From Nocardia terpenica (GTDB taxonomy: Bacteria; Actinomycetota; Actinomycetes; Mycobacteriales; Mycobacteriaceae), in the NCBI RefSeq assembly GCF_013186535.1, contig NZ_JABMCZ010000001.1:1736001-1800000 (forward strand): 64,000 bases of DNA, read 5' to 3'. Shown here piece by piece: positions 17,103 to 25,924 of this stretch. Both the position numbers and the translations under genes were made by a program. The notes beneath the pieces were generated by a model that searched no databases, had not been told where the DNA came from, and saw only the letters and a list, made by a program, of their open reading frames with translations. How positions within the stretch are numbered: the first letter of the stretch is position 1; every line of letters starts with the position of its first letter.

Positions 17103-18730
17103 GTCCTAGCAAAGCGGCCGCTCAGGCCAACGAGATGGATGAGCGCTACCACGCGGCGGCGTTCGTCAAGCGGTCGATCAACAAGGTGTTCCCGACGCAC
17201 TGGTCGTTCCTGCTCGGTGAGATCGCGCTCTACGCCTTCATCATCCTGCTGCTGTCGGGCGTGTACCTGACCCTGTTCTTCGATCCGTCGATGACCGAGG
17301 TCGTGTACAACGGCTCCTACCAGCCGCTGCGCGGCGTCACCATGTCGCGGGCGTACGAGACCGCGCTGAACATCTCCTTCGAGGTGCGCGGCGGTCTGTT
17401 CGTGCGGCAGGTGCACCACTGGGCCGCGCTGCTGTTCGCGAGCTCGATCATCATCCACCTGTTCCGCATCTTCTTCACCGGTGCGTTCCGGCGCCCGCGC
17501 GAGGCGAACTGGGTGATCGGCTCGCTGCTGCTGGTGCTGGCGATGTTCGAGGGCTTCTTCGGCTACTCGCTGCCCGACGACCTGCTGTCCGGTACCGGTC
17601 TGCGGGCCGCGTTCGGCGGTATCACCATGGGCATCCCGGTGATCGGCACCTGGCTGCACTGGCTGATCTTCGGCGGCGACTTCCCGGGCACGATCATCAT
17701 TCCGCGCCTGTTCATCGCGCACGTGCTGCTGTTCCCGGGCATCATGCTGGCGTTGATCGCGGCACACGTGGCGCTGGTCTGGTACCAGAAGCACACCCAG
17801 TTCCCCGGCCCGGGCCGCACCGAGACCAATGTCGTCGGCGCCCGCATCGTGCCGGTGTTCGCCGCCGACCAGGGTGCGTTCTTCATGTTCACCCTGGGCG
17901 TGGTCGCGATCATGGGCGGCGTGCTGCAGATCAACCCGATCTGGAACCTGGGTCCCTACAACCCGTCTCAGGTCTCGGCCGGTTCGCAGCCCGACATGTA
18001 CATGATGTGGACCGACGGCATGGCGCGTCTGATGCCGCCGTGGGAGCTGTACCTGGGCCGCTACACCGTGCCCGCCCCGTTCTGGGTGGCGCTGATCATG
18101 GGCCTGGTGTTCACGGTGCTGATCGCCTACCCGTGGATCGAGAAGCGGCTGACCGGTGACGACGCGCACCACAACCTGCTGCAGCGGCCGCGCGACGTGC
18201 CGGTGCGCACCGCCATCGGCGCCATGGCCATCACCTTCTACCTGGTGCTGACCCTGGCCTGCGTCAACGACATCATCTCGCTGAAGTTCGATATCTCGCT
18301 GAACGCGACGACCTGGTTCTTCCGCATCGGCCTGCTGGTCGGCCCGCCGCTCGCCTACTTCGTGGCCTACCGGATGTGCCTGGGCCTGCAGCGCGCCGAC
18401 CGCGCGGTGCTCGAGCACGGCATCGAGACCGGTGTCATCAAGCGGCTGCCGCACGGTGAGTACATCGAGGTGCACCAGCCGCTGGGTCCGGTCGACGAGC
18501 ACGGCCACCCGATCCCGCTGGAGTACCAGGGCGCGCCGGTGCCCAAGAAGATGAACAAGCTGGGCTGGGCCGGTAAGCCGGGGTCCGGGTCGTTCCTGCG
18601 GGCCGATCCGGCGTCGGAGGCCGAGGCGCTGACCGCCAACGATCACGAGCAGGAGCACAAGCAGCTCGAGATCCTGGCCTCGTACCAGGATCGGACCGGC
18701 GGCGAGAGCGGCGGCAAGCACAGCCACTGA
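17099..18730 (+). CDS. qcrB: Cytochrome bc1 complex cytochrome b subunit
   Basis: A 543-residue polytopic cytochrome b that oxidises menaquinol and carries two b-type haems. Haem-ligand regions [15 protein letters not shown] and [10 protein letters not shown], and the quinol-site [11 protein letters not shown], are visible. Like other actinobacterial QcrB it has an extra C-terminal extension of roughly 120 residues past the last helix. It is the target family of the drug telacebec (Q203) in M. tuberculosis. It is the last gene of the ctaE-qcrCAB unit and is followed after 17 bases by a strong symmetric hairpin. Confidence 0.98.
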   Translation: MSPSKAAAQANEMDERYHAAAFVKRSINKVFPTHWSFLLGEIALYAFIILLLSGVYLTLFFDPSMTEVVYNGSYQPLRGVTMSRAYETALNISFEVRGGLFVRQVHHWAALLFASSIIIHLFRIFFTGAFRRPREANWVIGSLLLVLAMFEGFFGYSLPDDLLSGTGLRAAFGGITMGIPVIGTWLHWLIFGGDFPGTIIIPRLFIAHVLLFPGIMLALIAAHVALVWYQKHTQFPGPGRTETNVVGARIVPVFAADQGAFFMFTLGVVAIMGGVLQINPIWNLGPYNPSQVSAGSQPDMYMMWTDGMARLMPPWELYLGRYTVPAPFWVALIMGLVFTVLIAYPWIEKRLTGDDAHHNLLQRPRDVPVRTAIGAMAITFYLVLTLACVNDIISLKFDISLNATTWFFRIGLLVGPPLAYFVAYRMCLGLQRADRAVLEHGIETGVIKRLPHGEYIEVHQPLGPVDEHGHPIPLEYQGAPVPKKMNKLGWAGKPGSGSFLRADPASEAEALTANDHEQEHKQLEILASYQDRTGGESGGKHSH

Positions 18731-18747
18731 GCTCACGTTCGAACGCA

Positions 18748-18781
18748 CAGGGCCCCGAGTCGAATTCGACTCGGGGCCCTG
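18748..18781. terminator. Perfect 34-bp palindromic hairpin, probable bidirectional terminator
   Basis: Seventeen bases starting CAGGGCCCCGAGTCGAA are followed directly by their exact complement, with no loop bases and no T-run. It lies between the qcrB stop and the stop of the convergent RAM-domain gene, so it can end transcription from both sides. An almost perfect palindrome of this length may form a cruciform in DNA. Confidence 0.8.
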
Positions 18782-18785
18782 GCGC

Positions 18786-19061
18786 TTATTCGCCGATGGA
18801 GAACCCGGCCTCGACGTCGGAGCGCGAATAGGACTTGAACGCGATGTGCGTCGCGGTCCGCTGCACGCCCGCCGTCTTGTTGATCTGCCCGGTGACCACC
18901 TCGGCCACCTGCCCGTGATCGCGCACCCGCACCATCGCGATCAGATCGACGTCGCCCGCACAGGAGTACACCTCGGTGACTCCCTCGATCTCGGCCACCG
19001 CCTGCGCGGTCTCGGGAATGCGGGCGGCCTCGGCGTGGATCAGAACGATCGCGGTAATCAT
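18786..19061 (-). CDS. Stand-alone Lrp/AsnC RAM domain protein
   Basis: A 91-residue protein made only of the Lrp/AsnC ligand-binding (RAM) fold: ITAIVLIHAEA, a helix, VTEVYSCAGDVDLIAMVRV, a helix and RTATHIAFKSYS. The DNA-binding helix-turn-helix of full regulators is absent. Such small proteins form oligomers that bind amino acids and may modulate full-length partners. It is convergent with qcrB and lies 9 bases downstream of the exonuclease/UvrC-type gene on the same strand, so co-transcription with it is likely. Confidence 0.9.
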   Translation of the reverse strand: MITAIVLIHAEAARIPETAQAVAEIEGVTEVYSCAGDVDLIAMVRVRDHGQVAEVVTGQINKTAGVQRTATHIAFKSYSRSDVEAGFSIGE

Positions 19062-19070
19062 GAGGTGAGT

Positions 19071-20924
19071 TTATGTGTTGGGTACCGGGGTATCGGCATG
19101 GGCGGCTTCGGCTCGGGTGGCCCACGACAACCACGAGCCCGCGCCGAGGCGGGGCTCGCGGTAGCCGTCGGTGGTGCGGACTATGCGGGTGCCGGGCTGT
19201 TCCAGCCAGCGGGCGATGAGCGCGGTTTCCTCGGGGGAGGCGCCGCGCAGGGGCGGATGGTCGGGGTCGCCGAGGAAATCCTCCGCGGCGGCAGGGAATT
19301 CGGCGGCGAAGCGCAGATGGCCGTCCGCCTGCGGGGCGAGCCTGCCGGTGTCCGCGCCGAGCCGGGTGGGGATGATCGTTTCGGCGGCGGCCACCAGTGC
19401 CTCGACCACCGGCATGGGGGACACGCCGCGCACGGCGGTGCCCGCGGCGGCGAGGCGGCCGTGGCGGACCACCGCGAACTCCCAGCCGCCCGCGCCGTCG
19501 GAGCGGGCGGCGATCAGTTCGGCGATGCGGGCCAGGGCCGCGAGGCGCTGGGTGCGGCGCAGGGCGCGCACCACGGTGGCGGTGCGGTCGCGCAGCCGGG
19601 CGGCGGCCTCGAAATGCTCGGCGGCGGCGTAGCTTTCGATCCGGTCGCGCATGGTGTGCAGCGGCGCGTCCGCGCGGCCGGTGCACAGATCGCGGACCGC
19701 GCGGGGGGCCGCGGCGTACTCGGCCGCGGTCGACGGCCGCCCGAATTCGCTCGCGGGGCAGCCGCCGACGACCGCGGGCGGGCAGTCGTGCCGATCGTCG
19801 CGCCGCAACCGGGTCGTGCAGGTGCGCAGGCCGCTGAATTCGGCGATGGTAGCCGCGACTTCGGCGGCGTCGGCGCGGGAACCGAACGGGCCCAGGGCGT
19901 CCCGCGCGGGGGTGCGGCTCACCGCGAAGCGCGGGAACGGTTCCTCGGTGAGGGTGATCCACCACGCCCGCTTGGGGAACTTCGAGCGCCGGTTGTAGGG
20001 CGGGGTGTGCGCGACCAGCAGCCGCAGCTCCCGCACCCCCGCCTCCAGCCCGTGCGCGCACGGCACATGGTCCACCCGGGTGGCCAGCGCCACCATTTCC
20101 CGCATGCGCGTGCGGGTTTCGGAGCCGGTGAAGTACCCGCGGACGCGGCGGCGCAGATTCACCGCCGTCCCTATATAGAGGACCTCCTCCCCGGGCCCGC
20201 GGAACAGGTAGACGCCGGGGGTGGCGGGCAGGTCGGCGGCGAGGAAGCGTTTGGCGCGCTGGCGGCAGGTCACCTCCGGCAGATAGTCGACGAGTTCGGT
20301 CAGGCTCTGCACGCCGAGATTGCCGACCCGCTCGATGAGCGCGTGCAGCACGTCGACGGTGGCGCGGGCGTCGTCCAGCGCGCGGTGGGTGGGGGTGGTC
20401 CGGGCGCCCAGCAGCCGCGCCAGCGCCGAGAGCCGCACCGAGGGGGCCTCGTCCCGGCCCAGCACGCGCCGCGCCAGCTGCACGGTGCACAGCACCCGGA
20501 ACGCGGGCCAGGGGGTCTCGCAGCGGGTCGCGGCCGCCCGCAGGAAGCCGGTGTCGAAGCGGGCGTTGTGCGCGACCAGCACGGCGCCGGAGGCGAATTC
20601 GAGAAAGCCGGGCAGCACCGCCTCGATCCGCGGCGCCTCCCGCACCATGGCCGTGGTGATGCCGGTGATCTGCACGACCTGCGGCGGTATCGCACAGCCC
20701 GGGTTCACCAGCGTGGCGAACTCGCCGAGCACCTCGCCGCCGCGCACCTTCACCGCGCCGATCTCGGTGATCCCGTCGCCGTCCGGGCTGGTGCCGGTGG
20801 TCTCCAGGTCGACGACGACGAAAGTGGTGTCGTACAGCGGCGTATCCAGGTCGTCGAAGGCCAGCTGGGCCGGGCGCGGTGCGGGAGCGGGCACGGGCAG
20901 CAGCGTAGAGGTGGGGTACGACAC
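19071..20924 (-). CDS. DEDDh exonuclease fused to a UvrC-type GIY-YIG nuclease
   Basis: A 617-residue fusion from GTG 20924. Residues about 30-200 are a DnaQ-like 3'-5' exonuclease with [22 protein letters not shown] and [10 protein letters not shown], so the DEDDh acidic set is intact. Residues about 218-300 are a GIY-YIG domain ([19 protein letters not shown]), followed by a UvrC-like stretch with a UVR-type helix ([18 protein letters not shown]). From memory it corresponds to Rv2191 and to the Cho-type family; probable role is DNA repair or processing. A full UvrC C-terminal half is not evident. Divergent from the NlpC/P60 genes. Confidence 0.85.
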   Translation of the reverse strand: MSYPTSTLLPVPAPAPRPAQLAFDDLDTPLYDTTFVVVDLETTGTSPDGDGITEIGAVKVRGGEVLGEFATLVNPGCAIPPQVVQITGITTAMVREAPRIEAVLPGFLEFASGAVLVAHNARFDTGFLRAAATRCETPWPAFRVLCTVQLARRVLGRDEAPSVRLSALARLLGARTTPTHRALDDARATVDVLHALIERVGNLGVQSLTELVDYLPEVTCRQRAKRFLAADLPATPGVYLFRGPGEEVLYIGTAVNLRRRVRGYFTGSETRTRMREMVALATRVDHVPCAHGLEAGVRELRLLVAHTPPYNRRSKFPKRAWWITLTEEPFPRFAVSRTPARDALGPFGSRADAAEVAATIAEFSGLRTCTTRLRRDDRHDCPPAVVGGCPASEFGRPSTAAEYAAAPRAVRDLCTGRADAPLHTMRDRIESYAAAEHFEAAARLRDRTATVVRALRRTQRLAALARIAELIAARSDGAGGWEFAVVRHGRLAAAGTAVRGVSPMPVVEALVAAAETIIPTRLGADTGRLAPQADGHLRFAAEFPAAAEDFLGDPDHPPLRGASPEETALIARWLEQPGTRIVRTTDGYREPRLGAGSWLSWATRAEAAHADTPVPNT

Positions 20925-21395
20925 CGGGGGCGAATCGATCGGCTACACCAAAAGGTGACCAGGGTCACATTGATTCGGTTTAGGTATTGATCGATCGGGG
21001 TTTCAAGATCGCGATCGGGCGCTGCCCGGGGCGTGCTGGCCCGGTTACCCCGCGGTCGGTATCGCGCTGGAGCCGGACGGTTTTTCGTTACTCGGCAGGA
21101 TCGGTCGGACATGGGTCTTCCCTATTTCATGACGTTTCGAACCGGACAGCGCCGCGGCCGCGCTACTTCCCGGTAGCCTGCGGAAAGCTCCGCGAGTTTC
21201 CCTCGCTGTTATCAGTTCGTGATTGGTGTGACATATCTCTCGAGCGAGGCGACCGGTATTTGTTGCGCATACCCGTTTCGCGTGTTCGCGGCTTTACAAA
21301 GCACCGTTATGTGCTCGTAACCTTTTCGAGACCTCACGGAGTCCGACGCGCCGAACTGGGCGCGGTGCCGTGGGGCAGATGAGGAGTACCGCGTC
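20925..21395. other. Intergenic region upstream of the NlpC/P60 genes
   Basis: A region of 471 bases between divergent genes, with lower GC than the rest. No convincing gene is seen: one 131-codon frame is open but has no ribosome site or recognisable protein pattern. It contains the motif at 21315-21334 shared with the ripC promoter and an interrupted repeat GCAC-CGTTAT-GTGC at 21301-21314. I looked for a c-di-AMP (ydaO) riboswitch, which precedes such genes in other actinobacteria, and could not recognise one. Confidence 0.5.
21315..21334 (+). promoter_or_regulatory. Promoter-like motif shared by both NlpC/P60 genes (copy 1)
   Basis: TCGTAACCTTTTCGAGACCT here and TCGTAACCTGATCGAGACCT at 22087-22106 agree at 18 of 20 positions. 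They lie 61 and 46 bases before the two hydrolase starts. TAACCT fits a -10 hexamer (TANNNT), so the shared block may be a promoter core plus a regulator site. MtrA controls such hydrolases in related bacteria and prefers GTAAC-type repeats; that link is a guess. Confidence 0.55.
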
Positions 21396-22001
21396 ATGGC
21401 GATCAAGCGACAGGTTCTGGGGCTGCCTCGCAACGCCTCCCGGGCCGTTGCGGCCGGAGCCGTCGGGGCTGCCACCCTCAGCGCACTGCTGCTGCCCGCC
21501 GCGCCCGCCTCGGCGGCGCCGGTCACCATTCCCGGCATCGGCAACTTCGATGTGCCGGATCAGGTGCTGGGCGCCATTCCGCCGGGTGCGATTCCGGCCA
21601 ACATTCTCCCGCCGGGTGTGCAGATCCCCGGCATCACCCCGGCGCCCGCCCCGCAGTCCTCGCCCGGCCGCCGCGCGCTCGACGCCGCGCTGACCAAGGT
21701 CGGCGCCCCCTACGTGTACGGCGCCGCCGGTCCGGACGCCTTCGACTGCTCCGGCCTGGTGAAGTGGGCCTACGAGCAGGCCGGTCTGGAGCTGCCGCGC
21801 ACCAGCTACGAGCAGCTGGCCGACGGCGCGCCGATCTCGATGGACGACCTGCAGCCCGGCGACGTGATCTCGTTCTACGGCGGCGGCCACTCGGGCCTGT
21901 ACGCCGGTGACGGCAACGTGGTGCACGCCTCCACCCCCGGGCAGCCGGTGTCGGTCGCCCCGATCTCGTCCATGCCGTTCAGCGGGGCCCGCCGGTACTG
22001 A
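21396..22001 (+). CDS. Secreted NlpC/P60 peptidoglycan endopeptidase
   Basis: A 201-residue exported hydrolase that cuts peptide stems of peptidoglycan. A signal peptide (residues about 1-40, ending PASAAPV) is followed by a Pro/Ile-rich linker (42-85) and the NlpC/P60 domain. The catalytic Cys is C118 in FDCSGL and the His is H165 in GGGHSGLYAG. It lacks the coiled coil of the next gene, so it resembles RipB/RipD-sized proteins. AGGAGT precedes the ATG by about 8 bases. The motif 61 bases upstream suggests co-regulation with the ripC-like gene 151 bases downstream. Confidence 0.92.
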   Translation: MAIKRQVLGLPRNASRAVAAGAVGAATLSALLLPAAPASAAPVTIPGIGNFDVPDQVLGAIPPGAIPANILPPGVQIPGITPAPAPQSSPGRRALDAALTKVGAPYVYGAAGPDAFDCSGLVKWAYEQAGLELPRTSYEQLADGAPISMDDLQPGDVISFYGGGHSGLYAGDGNVVHASTPGQPVSVAPISSMPFSGARRY

Positions 22002-22086
22002 GCCTGGCGACACGCCGAGGAAACCGACATATCGGAATGGCGGCCGTGATCGTTTCGTGGCCCGCTGGACACGGGCGGTCGCCGTT

Positions 22087-22106
22087 TCGTAACCTGATCG
22101 AGACCT
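22087..22106 (+). promoter_or_regulatory. Promoter-like motif shared by both NlpC/P60 genes (copy 2)
   Basis: Second copy of the block at 21315-21334, 46 bases before the ripC-like GTG. Because it is repeated in the short gap between the two hydrolase genes, the second gene probably has its own promoter under the same control rather than relying only on read-through. Confidence 0.55.
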
Positions 22107-22152
22107 TCGTGATTTCCAGCTCGGGACGAGGAAGAACGGGGCAGCGCAGGCA

Positions 22153-23229
22153 GTGTCATCCCAGCACCGCAACAACCGAACCAGACGCCTGGTGGGCGGG
22201 TCACTGACGGCGGGGGCCCTGATCTTCGGGGTCTGCGCCGGCGGCGCCTCCGCCGACCCGGCGGCCCAGCCGACCAGCGCCACCGACGCGGTGCAGCGCC
22301 TGATCGACCTCTCCCACCAGTCCGAGCAGCTCAATCAGCAGGCCCTCGGCGCGCAGGCCGACCTCGACGCCAAACAGGCCGTCGCCCGCGACGCGGACGC
22401 CAAACTCGCCGGTGCCGGGCAGGCCGTCGAGGCGGCCCAGGCGGAGGTCCGCCAGTATCAGCCCGCCGTGGACCGCGCCGCCGTCGCCGCCTACGAGGGC
22501 GCGCACACCAATCGCATGTTCTCGGTGCTGACCAGCAACTCGCCCCAGCAACTGCTCGACCAGATGTCCACGCTGGACGTGCTGGGCGCGCAGACCGCCG
22601 ACCAGTTCGCCAAATTCAAGAAGGCCACCGACGCCGCCACCGCGGCCCAGTCGGTCGCCAAATCCGCCGCCGATGCCGCCCAGGCCGCCGAGCAGCAGGC
22701 CGACCGGGTGCGGGCCGATCTGGAACGCAAGCGCGCCGACCTACAGGGCTCGATCGCGCAGGTCATCCAGGCGTGGGGCCAGCTGTCCGCGGGCGACAAG
22801 GCGTCGCTGTCGGGTTCGCTGTTCCCGGCGGGCTTCGACCGCGAGACCCTGCTGCGCGGCCTGGTACCGGGCAGCGGCACCAGCGCCCTGGCCGCCGGGC
22901 TCACCCGGGTCGGCGATCCGTACGTCTGGGGCGCCACCGGCCCCGACCAGTTCGACTGCTCGGGCCTGGTGCAGTGGGCCTTCCACAACGTGGGCATCAA
23001 CCTGCCCCGGACCAGCCAGGCGCAGGCCACCGTGGGCACGCCGGTCTCGCGCGACGAACTGCAGCCCGGCGATGTCGTCTTCTTCTATTCCGATGCCTCG
23101 CACGTGGGTATCTACGCGGGTAATGGGATGATCCTGCACGCCTCGACCTTCGGCGTTCCGGTCCAGGTGGCACCCATGGGCTCCACCCCGTTCCACTCGG
23201 CGCGGCGCTATTGGATCGGAATGCCGTAA
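22153..23229 (+). CDS. ripC: RipC-like NlpC/P60 peptidoglycan hydrolase with coiled coil
   Basis: A 358-residue exported protein corresponding by position and architecture to Rv2190c (RipC). A signal peptide ends near residue 35 (GGASADPA). Residues about 45-210 are Ala/Gln-rich helices predicted to form coiled coils, the part that in RipC receives activation by the FtsEX complex. The NlpC/P60 domain follows, with catalytic C269 (FDCSGL) and H317 (SHVGIY). It would cleave peptidoglycan stem peptides during division. GTG 22153 is the only start placing the signal peptide at the N-terminus. Confidence 0.9.
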   Translation: MSSQHRNNRTRRLVGGSLTAGALIFGVCAGGASADPAAQPTSATDAVQRLIDLSHQSEQLNQQALGAQADLDAKQAVARDADAKLAGAGQAVEAAQAEVRQYQPAVDRAAVAAYEGAHTNRMFSVLTSNSPQQLLDQMSTLDVLGAQTADQFAKFKKATDAATAAQSVAKSAADAAQAAEQQADRVRADLERKRADLQGSIAQVIQAWGQLSAGDKASLSGSLFPAGFDRETLLRGLVPGSGTSALAAGLTRVGDPYVWGATGPDQFDCSGLVQWAFHNVGINLPRTSQAQATVGTPVSRDELQPGDVVFFYSDASHVGIYAGNGMILHASTFGVPVQVAPMGSTPFHSARRYWIGMP

Positions 23230-23260
23230 ACACAGCACCACCGAGCACACCGAGGTGAGG

Positions 23261-24268
23261 ATGAGCGTGTTACAGCGTGTCCGGGCCTGGCTGGGAGCAC
23301 GGCGGCGATTCGAGTTCGTCGCCACCGTGGCCACGGTGATCGCATTGACGGCGACCGGCGGCGCCCTGCTGCTGTTGCCGAAATCGGTGCTACCGCAGGT
23401 GCGTCCGATGCCCGCGGCCGCGCAGGCCATGACCGCGGATCCGGTCGACCCGCAACTCGCCGAGGTGCGCCGGATCATGGAGTCCTACGGCCCGGTGGTG
23501 ACCCAGCAGGTGTCCGACGACGACGGCCGGCTCTCGGTGGTCTTCGGCCACCCCTATCAGCGCGGCGACGTGGACACCCTGGCGCGCGAGATCGGCCCGG
23601 CGGTGACCGAGGTGACCGGGCTGTGGGGGCCGGACTGGGCCCGCGCGGCGGTGGTGACCGTGGCGTCGGGGCCCACCGAGTTCGCCGCCCTCACCCATGC
23701 CGTCGGACCGGTGTCGAATCAGGTTGCGGCCGCGTCGGTCTCGGATCCGTTCGTGCCCGGCACCCGGCCCACCGGCCAGCGGGTGGTCTTCGCCGCCGAC
23801 GCGGGCCGCCGCCTGGGCCCCGACGGGCTGCGCGACACCCTGCGCCACGAGCTCACCCACGTGGCGGCCCGGGCGCAGACCACCGACGGCTCGCCGCAGT
23901 GGATGCTGGAGGGCTTCGCCGAATACTCCGCCCACCGCGGCGAACAGCGCACCTTCGCGCAGCTGGCCCCCACCCTGAACGGCCGCGCCCGCGCCGGGCA
24001 ACTGCCCGCGGACCTGCCCGCCGACACCGCCTTCGCGCCCACCCCGGGCAACGACGCCGCCCTCGCCTACGAAACGGCCTGGTCGGCAAACGCTTTCACC
24101 GCCGCCCACTTCGGCGAGCCCAAACTGGTCGAGCTGTACCGCCGCGTCGCCACCGGCCCCGAGGACACCCCGACCCTCGACGGCATCCTGCACACCACCC
24201 TCGGCGTCGACCGCGCCGAGTTCGTCGCCGGGTGGCAGGACTGGATCAAAACCCACGCCGCGAGCTGA
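23261..24268 (+). CDS. Membrane-anchored predicted zinc metallopeptidase
   Basis: A 335-residue protein with one N-terminal membrane segment (about residues 19-40) and an outward catalytic domain. HELTH at residues 196-200 gives the HExxH zinc motif, and EGFAEYSAH about 20 residues later supplies a third ligand, as in gluzincins of the peptidase-MA type. The substrate is unknown, but its place between a cell-wall hydrolase and pimB' suggests envelope maintenance. GAGG 5 bases upstream supports ATG 23261. It could correspond to Rv2189c by position, but I cannot confirm this. Confidence 0.75.
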   Translation: MSVLQRVRAWLGARRRFEFVATVATVIALTATGGALLLLPKSVLPQVRPMPAAAQAMTADPVDPQLAEVRRIMESYGPVVTQQVSDDDGRLSVVFGHPYQRGDVDTLAREIGPAVTEVTGLWGPDWARAAVVTVASGPTEFAALTHAVGPVSNQVAAASVSDPFVPGTRPTGQRVVFAADAGRRLGPDGLRDTLRHELTHVAARAQTTDGSPQWMLEGFAEYSAHRGEQRTFAQLAPTLNGRARAGQLPADLPADTAFAPTPGNDAALAYETAWSANAFTAAHFGEPKLVELYRRVATGPEDTPTLDGILHTTLGVDRAEFVAGWQDWIKTHAAS

Positions 24269-24293
24269 CTGCACCGTGTCGCCGGGGCGGCAA

Positions 24294-24299
24294 TAGACT
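24294..24299 (+). promoter_or_regulatory. -10 box of a leaderless pimB' transcript
   Basis: TAGACT ends exactly 7 bases before the pimB' ATG, so transcription would begin at the A of the start codon. No Shine-Dalgarno is present. Leaderless mRNAs of this form are common in mycolata. Confidence 0.6.
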
Positions 24300-24306
24300 T
24301 CCCGCC

Positions 24307-25464
24307 ATGGCACGCACCCTGCTGGTAACCAACGACTTTCCGCCGCGACCGGGCGGGATCCAGTCGTATGTGCATTCGCTTGCCATGCAGCTGCCGCCCG
24401 ACGACCTGGTGGTGTACGCGCCGCGGTGGCGCGGCGACAGCCATCTGCGCTTCGATGCCGAGCAGCCGTTCCAGGTGGTGCGCCACCCCACCACGCTGAT
24501 GCTGCCCACCCCGCTGGTGCTGCGCCGGGCGGCGAAGCTGCTGCGCGACGAGCGGTGCGACACCGTGTGGTTCGGGGCGGCGGCGCCGCTGGCGCTGATG
24601 TCGCCGCTGCTGCGGCGGGCCGGGGCGCGGCGCATCGTGGCCAGCACGCACGGACACGAGGTGGGCTGGTCGATGCTGCCGGGCGCGCGGCAGGCGCTGC
24701 GGGCCGTCGGCGACCACACCGACGCGATCACCTATGTCAGCAAATACACGCGGCGGCGGTTCGCGGCCGCGTTCGGCGCGCGGTCGGCGCTCGAGTACCT
24801 GCCGCCGGGTGTGGACACCGAGGTGTTCCGGCCCGATCCGGCGGCCCGTAAACAACTGCGCGCCCGCTACGGACTGGGCGAGCGACCCACCGTGCTGTGC
24901 CTGTCCCGGCTGGTGCCGCGCAAGGGGCAGGACATGCTGATCATGGCCATGCGCGAGATCCGCAGGCGGGTCGACGGCGCGGTGCTGGTGATCGCGGGCG
25001 GCGGCCCCTACGAGGAGAAGCTGCGCGGCCTGGTCACCGCCCTCGGCCTCACCGACGACGTGGTGTTCATCGGCCGGGTGCGCGCGGCGGAACTGGCCGC
25101 CCACCACACCCTCGCCGACGTGTTCGCGATGCCGTGCCGTACCCGCGGCGCGGGCCTGGACGTCGAGGGCCTGGGCATCGTCTTCCTGGAGGCGTCGGCC
25201 AGCGGGGTGCCGGTGGTGGCCGGAAACTCCGGCGGCGCACCGGAAACCGTGCAGGAGGGCCGCACCGGGACCGTGGTCGACGGCCGCTCCGAACAGCAGA
25301 TCGCCGACGCGATCGTGGCTATCCTCTCCGATCCGGACGCCGCCGCGCGCATGGGTGCGGCGGGCCGGGAGTGGGTGCGCGAGCAGTGGCGGTGGGACCT
25401 GCTCGGCGGCCGCCTGCGCGAACTGCTCGACGGGAACACGAGATCGAACAGACCTGCGGTCTGA
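24307..25464 (+). CDS. pimB': GDP-mannose-dependent phosphatidylinositol-monomannoside mannosyltransferase
   Basis: A 385-residue GT4-family (GT-B fold) enzyme, corresponding to Rv2188c. It adds the second mannose to PIM1 at the cytoplasmic membrane face, giving PIM2, the anchor of lipomannan and lipoarabinomannan. Motifs: TNDFPPRPGGIQSYVHSLA at the N-terminus, GHEVGWSMLPG, the donor site LSRLVPRKGQD, and the EX7E-type EGLGIVFLEASASGVPVVAGN. Length is normal. The mycobacterial neighbour fadD15 is absent here; the next genes are the homologues of Rv2186c and Rv2185c. Confidence 0.95.
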   Translation: MARTLLVTNDFPPRPGGIQSYVHSLAMQLPPDDLVVYAPRWRGDSHLRFDAEQPFQVVRHPTTLMLPTPLVLRRAAKLLRDERCDTVWFGAAAPLALMSPLLRRAGARRIVASTHGHEVGWSMLPGARQALRAVGDHTDAITYVSKYTRRRFAAAFGARSALEYLPPGVDTEVFRPDPAARKQLRARYGLGERPTVLCLSRLVPRKGQDMLIMAMREIRRRVDGAVLVIAGGGPYEEKLRGLVTALGLTDDVVFIGRVRAAELAAHHTLADVFAMPCRTRGAGLDVEGLGIVFLEASASGVPVVAGNSGGAPETVQEGRTGTVVDGRSEQQIADAIVAILSDPDAAARMGAAGREWVREQWRWDLLGGRLRELLDGNTRSNRPAV

Positions 25465-25466
25465 GC

Positions 25467-25472
25467 TAGGCT
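25467..25472 (+). promoter_or_regulatory. -10 box of a leaderless transcript
   Basis: TAGGCT overlaps the end of the pimB' gene (its stop is at 25462-25464, just upstream) and ends 7 bases before ATG 25480. The next gene may therefore be transcribed without a leader independently of pimB'. Confidence 0.55.
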
Positions 25473-25479
25473 CACCGGC

Positions 25480-25878
25480 ATGAGCAGCATCCAGGTGGCC
25501 GATCAGACCTTCGTCGTCGCCTCCGGCAGCGCGGTCGCCGAGGTGCTGGCCGATCGCGCGCGGTGGCGCCGCTGGTGGCCCGATCTCACGCTCGAGGTCC
25601 GAGAGGACCGGGCCGACAAGGGCATTCGCTGGACCGTGAGCGGCGGCCTGACCGGCACCATGGAGGTCTGGCTCGAACCCTGCCTGGACGGGGTGATCCT
25701 GCACTACTTCCTGCACGCCGAACCGCGCGCCGCCCGGTTGTCGCCGCAGGGCCTGCTCGCCGCCAACCGTGCCCGCCGGGCGGCCGGGAAGGTCATGTCG
25801 TTCGAGGTGAAGGCGCGGCTCGAGGCGGGTCGTCCGGCCGGGGTCGCACCGGCCGTGCCGGTTCCCGTCGCGTCCTGA
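25480..25878 (+). CDS. SRPBCC-like protein (Rv2186c type)
   Basis: A 132-residue protein. The opening IQVADQTFVVASGSAVAEVLAD, then RARWRRWWPDLTLEVRED and GLTGTMEVWLEP, follow the strand-helix-strand start of the SRPBCC (polyketide-cyclase/dehydrase) fold, a hydrophobic ligand cavity. No ligand is known. It lies between pimB' and a second SRPBCC protein, as Rv2186c does in M. tuberculosis. The conserved position beside PIM genes suggests a lipid-related task (inference). Confidence 0.72.
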   Translation: MSSIQVADQTFVVASGSAVAEVLADRARWRRWWPDLTLEVREDRADKGIRWTVSGGLTGTMEVWLEPCLDGVILHYFLHAEPRAARLSPQGLLAANRARRAAGKVMSFEVKARLEAGRPAGVAPAVPVPVAS

Positions 25879-25924
25879 ATATCGCTCTCCCGCACCGTAA
25901 TCCGGAAAGGAAACGCTGTCAGTC

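Noticed and set aside
20925..21395. c-di-AMP (ydaO) riboswitch before the NlpC/P60 gene
   Set aside because: Expected because such riboswitches precede cell-wall hydrolases in actinobacteria, but the conserved pseudo-symmetric core could not be recognised by eye.
21396..23229. Treating the two NlpC/P60 genes as one broken gene
   Set aside because: Each has its own signal peptide, complete Cys/His pair and promoter motif, with 151 bases between them.
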